A stretch of 64,000 nt of DNA from Linyphia triangularis (GCA_963978545.1 OZ021729.1:85664670-85728669); one strand, 5' to 3'. Counted from the stretch's first letter, positions 24,594 through 36,098 are shown. The notes: a model not told the origin generated them from the sequence alone. Numbers and translations: made by a program.

Positions 24594-25262
24594 TGTTGCG
24601 TTGGCGGGTTCGAAAGACTTGAATCCAAAGCAGATCAAAACTTGCAGAAAATTAATTCCAATAACTCCTTCACAGATTCCTTTACAACTCCAGAACTTCT
24701 CGTTCTAGTAGACTCAATACAGCTCTATACACAACAATAGAGCACAAACAGCAACTGAATCACCGGCAGCAAAAGACAATGCAATACAGTTCGCTTTCGG
24801 AACTACTCTGAATGCTCACTGAGACTCAGTATCTCAACTCAGTAATTCCAGTCAACTCAATGACTCAACTAACTTGGTCGGTCTTATATAGGAGTCAAAC
24901 CTTCTTGAAATTTCTAGAGGTAGATATTTGGAGAACTTCCCAGATCGTAATCGAAAAGTCCTATACATGTACATGGGAACCGAAAATGTCGCCAAATGGT
25001 CGCCAAGTTTGGGGACATTTGACGATTTCTCGCCAAATTTAGCGAGATTGCCATTACCATAATGTTAAATGCCCTGCTCCTTGTAAAACTCGCTTCCCAG
25101 CGTTATATCTGTAAAACTCGTTATCAAGCATTAAAAGACACACTGCAGGGAAGCCAACTTAAGACGAACTATTGCACTGCCTTATGCGAGATGTACATAA
25201 ATTTTCCTATTTACAAAATTAACACTACGAAATATTTACAAATATACAAAAATTTCTTAACA
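24594..25262 (-). mobile_element. Ty3/gypsy-type LTR (3' LTR)
   Basis: Minus-strand LTR, TGTTAAGAAA...ACGCAACA (669 bp), flanked by the 4-bp direct repeat GTAT at 24590-24593 and 25263-25266. It carries a TATA-like TATATAAGACC element. It is related in inverse along its whole length to the solo LTR at 49107-49844. Because integrase-like coding sequence abuts the right side, it is best read as the 3' LTR of a decayed element. The GTAT repeat might then mean a solo-LTR event after rearrangement. Confidence 0.85.
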
Positions 25263-25379
25263 GTATAGTGAAGTCGTCCATCTTTGCTGACATCTTTGCC
25301 AAACCTCCATCGTTTATCTCCATGTCGATAATTTCGTACCGCCACGTTATCTCCAGGACTGAAACCACGATCGGCGAAT
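25263..25379 (-). pseudogene. gypsy integrase C-terminal remnant
   Basis: The minus frame encodes FADRGFSPGDNVAVRNYRHG, then DKRWRFGKDVSKDGRLHYT. This is the layout of the small C-terminal domain of Ty3/gypsy integrases: 'GD.V.VRNYR', a KW-like tryptophan, then 'G...Y'. A stop interrupts the frame a few codons upstream, so the gene is dead. Upstream sequence to about 25700 may be more decayed pol, but I cannot align it confidently. In a normal element this domain lies at the end of Pol, close to the 3' LTR, which is where it is found. Confidence 0.65.
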
Positions 25380-26340
25380 TGGAAGTTGTTTCGTTCTTAT
25401 AGTCTCACTAAGTCAATTCTGGTTCTAGAAATGAATCAAAACTTTCTTGGCCTTCATCAAAACTTTTCAAAGTGAGCAGAAACTTTAGCATCTGTTTATT
25501 GTTTCGGTTCTGAGACGCTCCGTTAGAAGCTTGTTTTGCTCCACCAAAGTTCCTCCATTTTCTCTGGAAAGACTGAACAAAATACTTTCTACCTCGTTTT
25601 TATTTCCATATCCAACAGTGGTGGGCATGAGTTAAGACATCCGGATGTCAAAACGTTTGTGAAAGTTTCGTTCCTCACAATCGACATTCGCGGCATTTTT
25701 TCTTCTTTCACCAACAGTCATCGCCAGCTGTTGTGTATTTAATATCGGTATGCGTGGTGTGAGTTAAGTGTTAGGGGCATGTCAATACACTATTGCATAA
25801 CTCTAATTGAATTAATTCCTACAGATACCATTTTTACAATCAATCGATTGCCCGGAGTCCAGGAATACAGTTACAGTTATTTCCCTTTTAAGATACACGA
25901 CCTTTACGAAATTACATGTAATTAAAAAAGTATTTTAACTATAAGAAGGTTATTGGTATCATTTTAAAGATAATGAATTGGAGAACATTTTAGAATAAAA
26001 AAACAAAAATGCCTGTTTGGGTCAATTTTTGCCATTCCCAACGTATATGTATACCTTAACGGTCAGTCAACCTGCTACAGTTCAAGTTACAGTTAAGAAG
26101 TCAATACACCGCCGACAGTGACATGGAAGGGGGGGGGGGGGTTGTTCGTTAGTTTGTAGCAGGCAAATTTGTGGAGTGCCAATTAAACTTGCAATCATCC
26201 AATCAAGCTAATGGCAGATAGATTCGTTGTCGATGAAAATGCATTCTAACAAGTTTTGGAGCTGCCACTAAATACCCCTTTGAAAGGCATCGTTTATTTA
26301 TAGAATTTCAAGACATTCTTGATCAGTTTGCACCAAGCCT
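25380..26340. other. No clear gene; possible decayed pol
   Basis: May continue the decayed gypsy internal region at its left part. A poly-G run lies at 26130-26140. No other feature supported. Confidence 0.35.
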
Positions 26341-26468
26341 GGTTGGTTAGTTGTTTTCAGATTATCTGGTGCCGTCAGCAACACGAGGGCTATAATGCGC
26401 CGAAACAGTCGTCATTTGGCAAGCCAACATACATTTACCCATGCCTTACACGGGACTCGAACCCGTGC
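26341..26468 (-). mobile_element. tRNA-derived SINE-1, head-truncated
   Basis: Keeps tail and body and the B box (inverse of GGTTCGAGTCCCG) but stops before the A box. The 9-bp duplication CCAAGCCTG flanks it, so the truncation happened at or before insertion (5' truncation). Confidence 0.85.
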
Positions 26469-26469
26469 C

Positions 26470-27560
26470 CCAAGCCTGAATGTTTACCTATATGAATGGC
26501 GCGTAAATGTATTGTTTATTCTAAATAAAGAAATTATAAATTATTTAAAAGTTGTTAGTTTAGATTATTTAGGCTTTCTTTTTGGCGATTTTTTTGGCTG
26601 GCACCCGGCAAACGATTTAGTACCAAATTAAGTTATCACATAAATAATTATAAAATTAAAATGTGACAGAGAATAAAAATCGTTGCAAGAAACCGCATTT
26701 ATCCGTAAGAAAACACCAAACAAAATCGCACCAAAGAAACGTCTTTTCTGAACCAAAAAAGTTTTGTATTCTTCGACATTTTTTTTGTGTAGTTCCATTT
26801 ACCTACTACTTCATAATCCTGACCAAAATAGTCTGGTGTAAATAATAAAACATTTATAATACAAAAAATGTATTCAAATCTAGATTAAATATATGAAACT
26901 TGGATACACACCACAAAATCACGATACAAAGAATAAAAACAATCAAAAGAAGGAATTTTGATATTCTGTTTAAAGGAAACGAATAAATATTTACATGGAA
27001 ATAAAAAAAATAATAATAATAACAAATGTTGTAATGACTTGACAGTTTTCAGTGAATTTCAGTAATTTGTTTACATCCAGATTATTAGCATTACGCTAAA
27101 ACCGCGTTTGCGCAGAGCGTCGAATTACAGTAAATATATGGAAAATTTAAATAATAATCGAACTGGTTTATCGGACAAACGATTGTAATACATAAAAATA
27201 ATCAGAAAAATAAGGGGGACTTATTAAAAAAACCTCTTGGATTTATTCTGATGTAATAAAAAAATATCGTTGCCTTTCCAAGAATTTTTTTATTCATGTC
27301 ATTAAATTTTAATAAAAGTGGTCTCTACTATCTCCATATACTAAAGTTTCTATGTACCGAATTTCGTACCTCTAGGTACAAAACTGTGAATTTGTATAAG
27401 TTCAGACAACTCACTTTTATAGATTTCTTTTTCTAAATCAAGAGTTTCTTTGAATCAGGAGTGTCCTGTAACAATCCATGTTCAATTTTGTTGCCGAAAC
27501 ACGTAATCCCTTTTGATTTAATTTAAGTTACTCCATAATGCTTTTCTCTTTCGAACAGTT
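26470..27560. other. No supported gene; right end is LTR-element interior
   Basis: AT-rich with no recognised coding. The segment from roughly 27350 onward should be the leader of the minus-strand LTR element whose primer binding site is at 27583-27600, but no gag frame can be read. Confidence 0.35.
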
Positions 27561-27582
27561 CTGCTAACAATGAATGACCACC

Positions 27583-27852
27583 CCACGTTGGGCGCCAAAT
27601 AAATTATGTAGGGGATATCTTTGAATTAATATTGTGGGCCCGTTGCAGCAACTTGATGCGCAATGGTTCGTGTAAATAACTGTAAGAAGAAAGGACAGCA
27701 ACTCCAAATCAAAACAACTGCACTTCGAGATTCCTTATTCTGGACTACACTTTATTATATAAAACATACGTAACATACAAGTTACAAAGAAAGACGGTTA
27801 CAACGCATGCTCAATGCAAGCACAGCGCAAGGCCACACGGTCCTGTGCTACA
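27583..27852 (-). mobile_element. 5' LTR with tRNA-Lys-type primer binding site
   Basis: On the minus strand, a 246-bp LTR (27607-27852) begins TGTAGCAC and ends CCCTACA, so its termini are the inverted pair TGTAG/CTACA. A TATAATAAAG motif could serve as polyadenylation signal. A few bases downstream lies TGGCGCCCAACGTGGGG, a textbook tRNA-Lys primer binding site used by many Ty3/gypsy elements. The partner 3' LTR is not in the window to the left, so the interior has been lost or rearranged. Confidence 0.75.
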
Positions 27853-27921
27853 TCAACAACCACATTCCAACAGCTGCAGTGAGCTCGCCGTAAGAAAAGG
27901 ATGAAATCCAACTATCTTTAC

Positions 27922-28257
27922 CATCGATATAGATAAACAACTGGATAGACTGCTTAACGCTGGGAAAATGAAGCCGTTGCCAGATGCCATTGGTGGGATA
28001 AAAAAATACGGATTGCCGAGGATTGAAAATAAAATTTTGGGTTGTACACAGCAGAAATGTCAATAGTAGACCTTAATTAGTAAAAATGTGCAAAGAAATA
28101 TATACTCTAACACTTTACAAGGTTTTTCGCATTCCCATCCAACTATAAAAGTGAACTGTGATTGGCTAATCTTCCCACCAGCTTCGAAATCTCCGGCGCG
28201 TTTTTCTCTTTTAATTGATAATGCAGCAGTCTGTCCAGTTGTTTATCTATATCGATG
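27922..28257. mobile_element. MITE with 33-bp TIRs and perfect 8-bp TSD
   Basis: Ends CATCGATATAGATAAACAAC extend to 33 nearly perfect inverted bases (27922-27954 / 28225-28257). The identical 8-bp duplication ATCTTTAC flanks it (27914-27921 and 28258-28265). An 8-bp duplication and CA start fit hAT or P superfamilies; the roughly 31-bp TIR length is like P elements. Interior (270 bp) is non-coding. Confidence 0.88.
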
Positions 28258-28563
28258 ATCTTTACTCAAAAGATAGTATTTAATTATTTGATCCATCAAC
28301 TACTACCTTGACATAAATTTCTCAGTAAGTACCGAATATTTTAATATTTTCACTGTCATTGGGTCAAATTTGGAGTTGTTATTAAATTAGCATTAACATA
28401 TGTAGCATGTTCAGTAAGGTAAGCAACCATAGGGACTGGGTTGAATACCGGATAAGGTGTGGATGTTTGCTGTTGTCTGTCTTGGATGATTGAATGCGTG
28501 GGTTTTGCCATAAACTGGTTGAGCCAGCGAGTTACATGTATCTCAATAGCAGCGGAGGCAAGT

Positions 28564-28998
28564 ACAGGGTGTCTAGCAAACGACTCCCTGATTTTAAAAT
28601 TAAATAACTCAAAAACAAAGTTCGATAGGAGAATGAAAAGGGTATAGTTATTTCGAAAGCTGTGAAAATATGAAACAGAAGTTTCAAAATTAGTTACAAA
28701 TATTGCCAACAGATGGCACTGTAGTTCAAAATTTTTAGAAATATTCTATAAATCGTTGCAATCACGGCTAACTTCCTTTCACATTTAAACAGTGGAACTG
28801 CACGAAGACTGATCGCTCTGAGCTTAAAAGTTATCTTTGTTTATAAGTACCTACAGTAAACAGCGCCACTTGTTGGCAAAAGTTTAAGTATCTGATTTTT
28901 ACAGCTTTCAAAATAACTGTACTTTTTGTTTCATTATTCTACCAATCTTTGTTTTCGAGTTACTTAATTTTTGAAATCAGGGAGTGCTTCGCTCGACA
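28564..28998. mobile_element. Palindromic MITE with CAGGGTGTC end
   Basis: About 110-bp inverted arms. GGTGTCTAGCAAACGACTCC at left pairs with GGTGTCGAGCGAAGCACTCC read inward from the right, continuing through 'CCTGATTTT...AACTC-AAAACAAAG'. The left end follows TA as TACAGGGTGTC, a common mariner-like terminus. Right TA duplication unclear. Confidence 0.8.
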
Positions 28999-29765
28999 CC
29001 ATGCATATATATATAATACAAAGTTCTCCCGTATACTATTCCCAAAAAAGTGCTCCAAACGAAGGAAAAGTCGCTAAAATTTTGTAATTTTTAAAGCAGC
29101 AATATTTCAGCCAACTTTGATTTGGTAGGTAACCCTTAAATTTTGAATGAAGTCTATCGGCTGGAGAATGACTGGTGATCCCTCTCATTCTCGTCAGAAG
29201 TGACTAAATAATTGAATGCCAAAATGTGACGAAATAGGGTAAAATTCCAGAAATTAGGATCTTATCGTCCCCTCCGCCTATCCACTGGGAAGCAAGCAAA
29301 TAATGAAGAAGCTTCCCTAAGTGGGGATAAGGCGGCTAAAATAGCCACTGCTTGTAAAACATCCCTGCCAGTGTCTAAACTTCATGTCATAGGAGTTGAG
29401 ACTCTGCCAAGATCTCCTGCCTGCTATTTATTTCTCAGCAAGCCATGTATCTTGTCAAAAATTATTTTGACATTTCGCGTTGTTTCGGAAAACGTATTGC
29501 GGCTCGTCTTCTGACAGTAATGGTCCGTCTGAGGAACCGACGCCATCTTGGGTTTTCTAGGGCACTTTTTTTTCTTCTTCGGAATGGTGATTTTTCCCGC
29601 CAGTCTGGGTGTCTAATTGGGGGAATGCGTATAATGACGAAAGGTTTGCATAACACTAAAAGATATAAAATACATAGATTGTTTTATTGATACGAGTCTC
29701 GTCTTGGTGAAAGAGCTATTCAGCATTCAAGTTTGTTATAATAGTCTAGTAGTTTTAGGGCTAAA

Positions 29766-30445
29766 AAAGGCCAAACAAATTACAACAAAAGGTTTTTTAG
29801 ACTCGGGAAAAATGTCCTGAACAACATATCAAACGTTTAGAAAAATCTAACTGGCGGAAGGCTGTCATATTGGCCGCCATCTTGAGTTTCTGTCGTGATA
29901 GTAAAAAGCCCATAATTAATGCTACAGGGTTCCGATTTTCTTCAAATATGTCCCAAATGAAAGAGTTTTAAATGCGTAACCTTATAAACTAGGAACACGT
30001 CCTATTTAAATGACTTTTTGATAGTAATAGCATTTAAAAAAAACTTTCATTTGGTACATATTTGAAGGAAATCGGAGCCCTGTAGCATTAATTATTGAGC
30101 CGACCAAACGGTATAGTGGTTAGAGTGCTAGCTTCTAGACCGCGAGGTTGCGTGTTCCGAGTCCCGTGTCAGGCATGGTTGTTTGTAAATGTATGTTGGC
30201 TTGTCTAATGACGAATGTTTCGGCGCATTGTAGCCCTCGTGTTGCTGACGGTGCCAGATAATCTGAAAACAACCAACTAACCAACCATTAATTATGAGTA
30301 TTTTACAATTACGACAGAAATTCAAGATGGCGGCCTTCCGCCACTTAGATTTTTCTAGACTTTTGATGTGTTGTTGTTCATGACATTTTTCTGAGTCTAA
30401 AAAAACCTTAAAAAACCTTTTGTTGCAATTTGTTTGATGTTTTCA
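29766..30445. mobile_element. Foldback MITE interrupted by a SINE
   Basis: Long imperfect inverted arms. The left arm begins 'ggccaaacaaattacaacaa' and the right arm, read inward, 'catcaaacaaattgcaacaa'. The pairing continues through the 'TCTAACTGGCGGAAGG' and 'CATCTTGAGTTTCTGTCGT' blocks. SINE-1 (30099-30286) sits in the right half, so the original element was about 490 bp. Confidence 0.8.
30099..30286 (+). mobile_element. tRNA-derived SINE-1 nested in foldback
   Basis: Near full-length, ending CTGAAAACAACCAACTAACC. CATTAATTAT with trailing GAG occurs on both sides (one-base indel), so it inserted after the foldback element. Confidence 0.9.
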
Positions 30446-30614
30446 TCTGAAATGGCTGGACTACCAATGAAAAATTATTTTAACATTATCAACGTATATA
30501 TTCAACCTAGAATTCACACTGGATGGTAATTAACTTTTAACCCTTATAGAAAGAAATTGGAACGAAGTTCTGTCACGTTTTCTTGCCCAACATTTCAACT
30601 CCCTGCTATACTTT

Positions 30615-30797
30615 GCCGACCAAACGGTATAGTGGTTAGCTTGCTAGCTTCTAGACCGCGAGGTTTGCGGGTTCCGAGTCCCGTGTTAGGCATGGGTGTT
30701 TGTAAATGTATGTTGGCTTGTCTAATGACGAATGTTTCGGAGCATTATAGCCCTCGTGTTGCTGACGGGGCCAGATATTCTTAAAACAACCAACCAA
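30615..30797 (+). mobile_element. tRNA-derived SINE-1
   Basis: Full-length. Perfect 13-bp target duplication CCCTGCTATACTT (30601-30613 and 30798-30810). Confidence 0.93.
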
Positions 30798-31496
30798 CCC
30801 TGCTATACTTCCTCGGAATAACTACGGTTAGATTGTGCACAAACGAGACTGACCACGAGTTCTGTCACGGAAAGTGATGTTTTTTTACTCTTATCTAGGA
30901 ACGCGGCAGCGTTCCCTCACACTCAAAATATATACCTCCAACACACTAAAGAATCTATAGTCAATACTGCGATGTATATACTTACTCGCTTTTACAATGC
31001 GTGGTTTAGAACTCGGCGCTGTAAACCACTATAGACTCCACTGCTTTAAAGATTGGCTAAAAATTCAGAAGAAACAAAGATAAAAAATCTCCATTTAAGT
31101 AAAGACGTGTGTTGAGAGCGTTGTTTTCTCAACTTTTTAAGATTCTCAGCGTTAATGAAGTTATACCTTTCGAGTGCACCACATCTCTTAAGAAATAACT
31201 GAATTTGTTCCTCTTTGTTGCTTACAAACCTTTGTGAACAGTTTCATCAAAGCTTTTATCATTTTTTAAATAAAAGTTAAAAAAAAAAAAAAAAAAACCA
31301 GCTGGAAAGGCAATGAAACAAAATTGTCTATTGCTCCTTTATATATATATTTCTGTGTCAAACGTTGTCAAGATAAGGTAGTGATGACCCACTCTAGATT
31401 ATAAGAACCTTGCATGTTCCAATTTTTCTGGAACATTGAGGAAAGTTCGATAATATTCTGCATATTAATTTCTATTCGGAATTGAACGTAAAGTAA

Positions 31497-31680
31497 ATTG
31501 GTTGGTTGTTTTCAGATTATCTGGCGCCGTCAGCAACACGAGGGCTATAGTGCGCCGAAACATTCATCATTAGACAAGCCAACATACTTTTACAAACACC
31601 CATGTCTAACACGGGACTCGGAACCCGCAACCTCGCGATCTAGAAGCTAGCACGCTAACCACTATACCGTTTGGTCGGCC
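31497..31680 (-). mobile_element. tRNA-derived SINE-1
   Basis: Full-length minus copy. Target duplication CGTAAAGTAA at 31487-31496 and across 31680-31689. Confidence 0.92.
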
Positions 31681-31769
31681 GTAAAGTAAGTAAATCTCTC
31701 AAAAAGAATAAAATATATCCAAGTAAATAACAAGAGTGGAAAAAATGATGCAAATAATATAAAATTATT

Positions 31770-32512
31770 TTTAGTATAAGTCCTTCATATGCATTGGCAA
31801 TTTTTATATTCAATAACAAAACGCTGTTTCTGTTTCCAGAGTGTGCTTTGTGTTGACATCTAATTTTGAATATTAAAATCATCTCTATCAGCAAAATATG
31901 CTATAAACTATTTTTCAAAATTTACTCATTAAAAATAAATGTGAACTTATGCACTCACATCTAAATATCTTTTTATTTATTCTGATTAAGACAAATTTAT
32001 TTATTTATTAAAACAATTTTGGCAACAGGAAAGATTTTCTTCAATGATGGGTTAAATGCTATTTCAACGCGAATGATTGGTTGGTTGTTTTCATGTCATC
32101 TGGCGCCGTCAGCAACACGAGGGCTATATTGCGCCGAAACATTCGTCATTAGACAAGCCAACATACATTTACAAACACCCATGCCTAACACTGGACTCGG
32201 AACCCCTAACCTCGTGGTTTAGAAGCCAGCACGCTAACCACTATACCGTTTGGTCGGCTCAACGCGAATGGATGACAGCAAAAGGTTTATTAGTTTTCTG
32301 CAAAAGCGACCTTTTACTAACAATTGCAGTCGCCAAAATTTGATAGAATACATTGCCATCGACATCGAATCTATCTGCCAAGTTTCAGCCTGATTGGATG
32401 ACAGCAAAGTGGTTATTTAGGTCGAAGATGATTTGCCCGCAATCGACATACACAGCCACCACCCACCCACACACATACACACAAAATCGAAGTTAATATA
32501 AAGGATTTGAAA
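31770..32512 (-). mobile_element. Family P repeat copy, interrupted by SINE
   Basis: Dispersed family whose forward sense starts TTATATTAACTTCGATTTTG, has a core 'ATGAAACTTGGCAGATAGATTC-ATATCGATGAC' and ends near 'ATTGACAATGCATATG'. Other copies: 33.2, 40.1, 51.8, 55.2, 60.3 and 60.7 kb. No coding capacity. The class is not certain; a Helitron-like origin is possible. Confidence 0.75.
32076..32258 (-). mobile_element. tRNA-derived SINE-1 nested in family P
   Basis: Perfect 12-bp duplication TCAACGCGAATG (32064-32075 and 32259-32270). The host sequence on both sides is family P. Confidence 0.93.
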
Positions 32513-32519
32513 ACGTCCT

Positions 32520-33200
32520 CACCATGTTATAAGGCGATAAATGTACTTAAATCAGAAATGGGCCTCGCCTAATCATATCTGACTCACGTTCAACGCCATG
32601 ACCTTTTGCTTCCTACTTTTTTTGTGGGCTATTTTCGATGTTTGAACTAAAATATTCGAGCTCGGCAAGCATTGACACTTCGGTGACGAGGTAAAATTCC
32701 AAAAATAGATTTCTGTTTACATCAAAAAGTTCGCAGGTAATTTAAAAAAAAAAAATAATAAAAAAATCTATACCTTTTCAGGGTATATGCTGTATTCAAA
32801 ATGTTAAGTAGTACCTCGCCAAGAAAAATAAAGGCTATTTAAAGGTCAGTTGTATTAATTAAGCTGGGTCCATATGTGACATCATTAACTAGTTTTTTTT
32901 TGGTCCGAAAACTTGGCGAGGACCTGTATAGATTTTATTTTTTATTTAAATGTCTGTTGGGGGGGAGGGAGAGAGAATAATGTAACATAGTCTGTACCAA
33001 TAACAGCAGTCTGATTTTCAAGTGATGGCATTCCTGGAGGTCTATCGAGGGAAACGTCTCTGCATTTACACCTCGAATGGTGGGGGACTCGCCCTCAATT
33101 GATTTTGACAGTTTTTTGTCATACGTTTTCCTCCCTAGCATTATTTCCAATACTTAGACATTTTTTTTTTTTTACTACAGGATCTTCATTACTATTTTAA
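32520..33200. other. No supported gene
   Basis: Contains a GA-rich run (32950-32975) and homopolymers. A 71-codon minus-strand open stretch is unrecognised. Confidence 0.35.
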
Positions 33201-33210
33201 AATTCTTTAC

Positions 33211-33960
33211 AATAACTTCGATATTGTGTGAGTGTGTGGGTTGATTTGTATTTTGTATGTCGATGGAGAGGCCCAATTAACCCCCTTGCCGTCATCCAAC
33301 AGGGTTGAAACTTGGCAGATAGAATGCCTTTTCATCGACATCAAATTTTGTTGACTACTGTCACTTAAAAGGCCGCTTTTACGGAATACTAGTTAAACCA
33401 ACTAACCGTACTTCAGTCTCGCTGAAATAGTATTTAACCGATCATTGAAGAAACTCTTTTCTGTTGCCAAAATTGTTTCAATAAATAATAAAATGTTTTA
33501 AATCGGAATATTTTGATGGGAGTGCATAAATTCACATTCGTTTTAATACATTAATTTCGAAAAGTAGTTAACGCATATTTTGCTGATATAGAGATGTTTT
33601 TAATATTTCAAATCAGAAGGAAAACCACCAAGCACACCCTGGCAACATAAACGGCGCTTTGTTAAGTCGGATTTACACCCTCCCAATCGGGGTTCCAGTT
33701 TAGATCGCCAGTTCTGTGACGTCAGCTAAGCGACCGCTGCGCCATCTGTCGATGATCACGGTCGATGACACGTGACTGATTGACGGGAGTCGCCGGCGCC
33801 AATATATAGAAAACGTTTTGTTTACTGGAATCAGTAGCCGTGTGACGTCACAGACTGGCGATCTAAATGGAACACTGACTGGAAGCGTGTAAATCCGGCT
33901 TGAATGAATAAGTACATAAAAATTGACAATGCATAGAAAGAATAACTTTTGTATGGTTAT
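33211..33960 (+). mobile_element. Family P repeat copy, interrupted by MITE
   Basis: Forward-sense copy with diverged left end. The P sequence resumes after the MITE with 'cataaaaattgacaatgcat'. Confidence 0.7.
33664..33902. mobile_element. MITE with about 60-bp TIRs nested in family P
   Basis: Inverted arms AGTCGGATTTACAC / GTGTAAATCCGGCT extend inward through 'GTTCCA-TTTAGATCGCCAGT' to a TGACGTCA palindrome in each arm. Interior about 120 bp. Target duplication not clear (TTA at left, TGA at right). Confidence 0.8.
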
Positions 33961-34441
33961 GTTACGTTCGTTGCTGATCACGCGCCATCGCGGAATGTCA
34001 TGTTGTTCCCCAGTAACCTGTCCTGATCAGACCTCACCCGATCGGAGATTCCGTTCATGCTAGAATTAACTGAAGTAACGAAATAATATTCGCCATGTGA
34101 CATAAATATCAGATACATCTTGTCTTCTTCCATAAGGTTAAGTGGAAGCTTGTGTTTTAACCCTTTGCACTCGTAATTATGCATTAGAAAGTTAGCAAAT
34201 AACTCGGAATTTTTTTTTTTTTCATGTTCATTCAAGATGAATTTTTTCGATGGAATTGTGTTCCAATTTAACTAGAAGGTTTACCATCCTTCAATAAAAA
34301 ATTTAAAAATATAGCCCCTGAATACACCCTTTGACCTAGGATTGAAATGTGGTCACGTAATGTTTTATTTTTTAACGTGTCAAAATAATTTATTGAAACT
34401 ACTAAGAATACTTAAGTATATATTACATTACACCGCATTAA

Positions 34442-34645
34442 CCCTTTGCATTCCGCTGTCCCCTCTCAGGGGACATCGTAATCTAGCATATCACTCGAAT
34501 GTGCCCTCTCAGGGGACATTAAAGTTTATTAGTGATTACGGAGAATTAACTTTTTCCAGTACAACTTTTTGAGAAATGCATGTTTCCCTGAAGTTTTCTC
34601 TTGAAATGGCACAAGAAATCAAATCAAAATGTGGTAAAATTACCA

Positions 34646-34729
<84 letters not shown>

Positions 34730-34923
34730 ATTTCAGCGGGGTTTTGTGTTAAAAGAGAACGTGAGAAATATTGGTTCACGACGGTTCGAGCACTTTTCTG
34801 CGCCACTTGAAAGGAGCAATGAGGAGTTTGTAGATGGTTGGGTTTGTTGAAATATACTGTCGCAAGGGCAATACTAGGGCTGAGGTGCTGGTAGCCGTCC
34901 AGAATGGTTCGGAGTGCAAAAGG
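34442..34923. mobile_element. Inner piggyBac-like MITE nested in the previous one
   Basis: TTAA (34438-34441), CCCTTTGCATTCCG ... CGGAGTGCAAAAGG, TTAA (34924-34927). Contains two 'CCCCTCTCAGGGGACAT' type palindromes and a long AT microsatellite. Confidence 0.82.
34648..34726. repeat. (AT)n microsatellite
   Basis: About 79 bp of pure TA repeat inside the inner TTAA element. The ORFs across it are artefacts. Confidence 0.95.
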
Positions 34924-35485
34924 TTAAAAATCTAAGAAATGTAATAAAATATGAAAAAACTATATAAACAATATTTAGGGGCGGAACGTACTGCCGTCAC
35001 CTCCACCAAAGCAAATCAACTTAGAAATACTTCGAACAGAAATGTTTTGGTTAAGTTATCACAGTTTGCCCAATACAGATGCGAATACGTCCCCTGTACG
35101 GGGACATACGAGCGCGATGGTAAAACGAGTGATGTCCCCCATACGGGGACATACGAGTGAAAAGGGTTAAAACACAGTTTCAGGTAATTCCAGCAAAGAA
35201 CGGTAACTCCGATCTGGTGCAGTCTGATCAGGACAGCCTACTGGGGAGCAATCCACGCCGGCGCGTCATCGGTCGTTTGGTGAGAACTCGCGATTGGCAA
35301 TTAACGTGTTAAAGGAATTGGAAAAATTCCAAGTACTTCCTCGCAAGGACTTTTTAAAAACCAAAAATCACCGGATTAATAATTTCGGAAACGGAAAACG
35401 ATTGCAATTTTCTTACTAATGATAAGCTAAAATGACTGACTAAGTTCAACCAATCAAATGGTTCTATTTTTGGAATCAGTAAATG

Positions 35486-35658
35486 GTTGGTTGTATTCAG
35501 ATTATCTGGCGCCGTCAGCAACACGAGGGCTATAATGCGCCAAAAACATTCGTCATTAGACAAGCCAACATACATTTACAAACATCCATGCCTAACACGG
35601 GACTCGGAACCCGCAACCTCGCGGTCTAGAAGCTAGCACGCTAACCACTATACCGTTT
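35486..35658 (-). mobile_element. tRNA-derived SINE-1
   Basis: Lacks the last bases of the head. Perfect 14-bp duplication GGAATCAGTAAATG (35472-35485 and 35659-35672). Confidence 0.93.
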
Positions 35659-36098
35659 GGAATCAGTAAATGAACCCTTTCGTCTTATGTTTTCTACAAA
35701 TTGTCGTCCGGAATTGAATCTGTACACAAACAGGAATTTGGACAGATTTCAGAACTTGTTTTCATCCTGGCCAAAAAAAAAAAAAAAAAGGAAACCATTT
35801 CAATTTCTTGCCGCATTCTTGAAGGGGGTGAATGAACTTTCGAATAACAGCCCTCTCGTGACAACTGTGCATTTGGAGGCGACAAATTTAACGACCAGCG
35901 GCATTTTTTAGCGTCGTCAACACGTGTGTAAGAGTCGTCCTCATTATGAAATCGTTAAAACGTCCATCAAACTTCAGTTTTACGATTTGTAAACACAGGT
36001 TTCTTTTTTTTTTTACTGTAAGGAAAACCGGAAGCGTCTGTAAATCTTATCTTGTCTCTCTCTCTGGACCACGAAAAAGACGAATTTCCAGCTATTTA

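Larger units (their letters stand above)
34161..35166. mobile_element. piggyBac-like MITE, CCCTTTGCACTCGTA ends, TTAA TSD
   Basis: Left TTAA (34157-34160) then CCCTTTGCACTCGTA. The right end, read inward, is CCCTTTTCACTCGTATGTCC before TTAA (35167-35170). CCCTTT ends at TTAA are typical of piggyBac-type insertions. Subterminal 'GTCCCC-TACGGGGAC' palindromes repeat at 35090-35150. Confidence 0.8.
33975..35302. mobile_element. Outer palindromic element enclosing two TTAA elements
   Basis: The left arm (33975-34090) and the right arm (about 35185-35290) pair through CTGTCCTGATCAGAC, GATCGGAG and the 'acgcgcc...ttgctccccagta' segment. The right terminus reads inward TTAA-CACGTTAATTGCC. The left terminus has eroded into family P. 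Confidence 0.65.

Noticed and set aside
34601..34810. ORFs through the AT microsatellite
   Set aside because: Repeating Ile-Tyr codons come from (TA)n.
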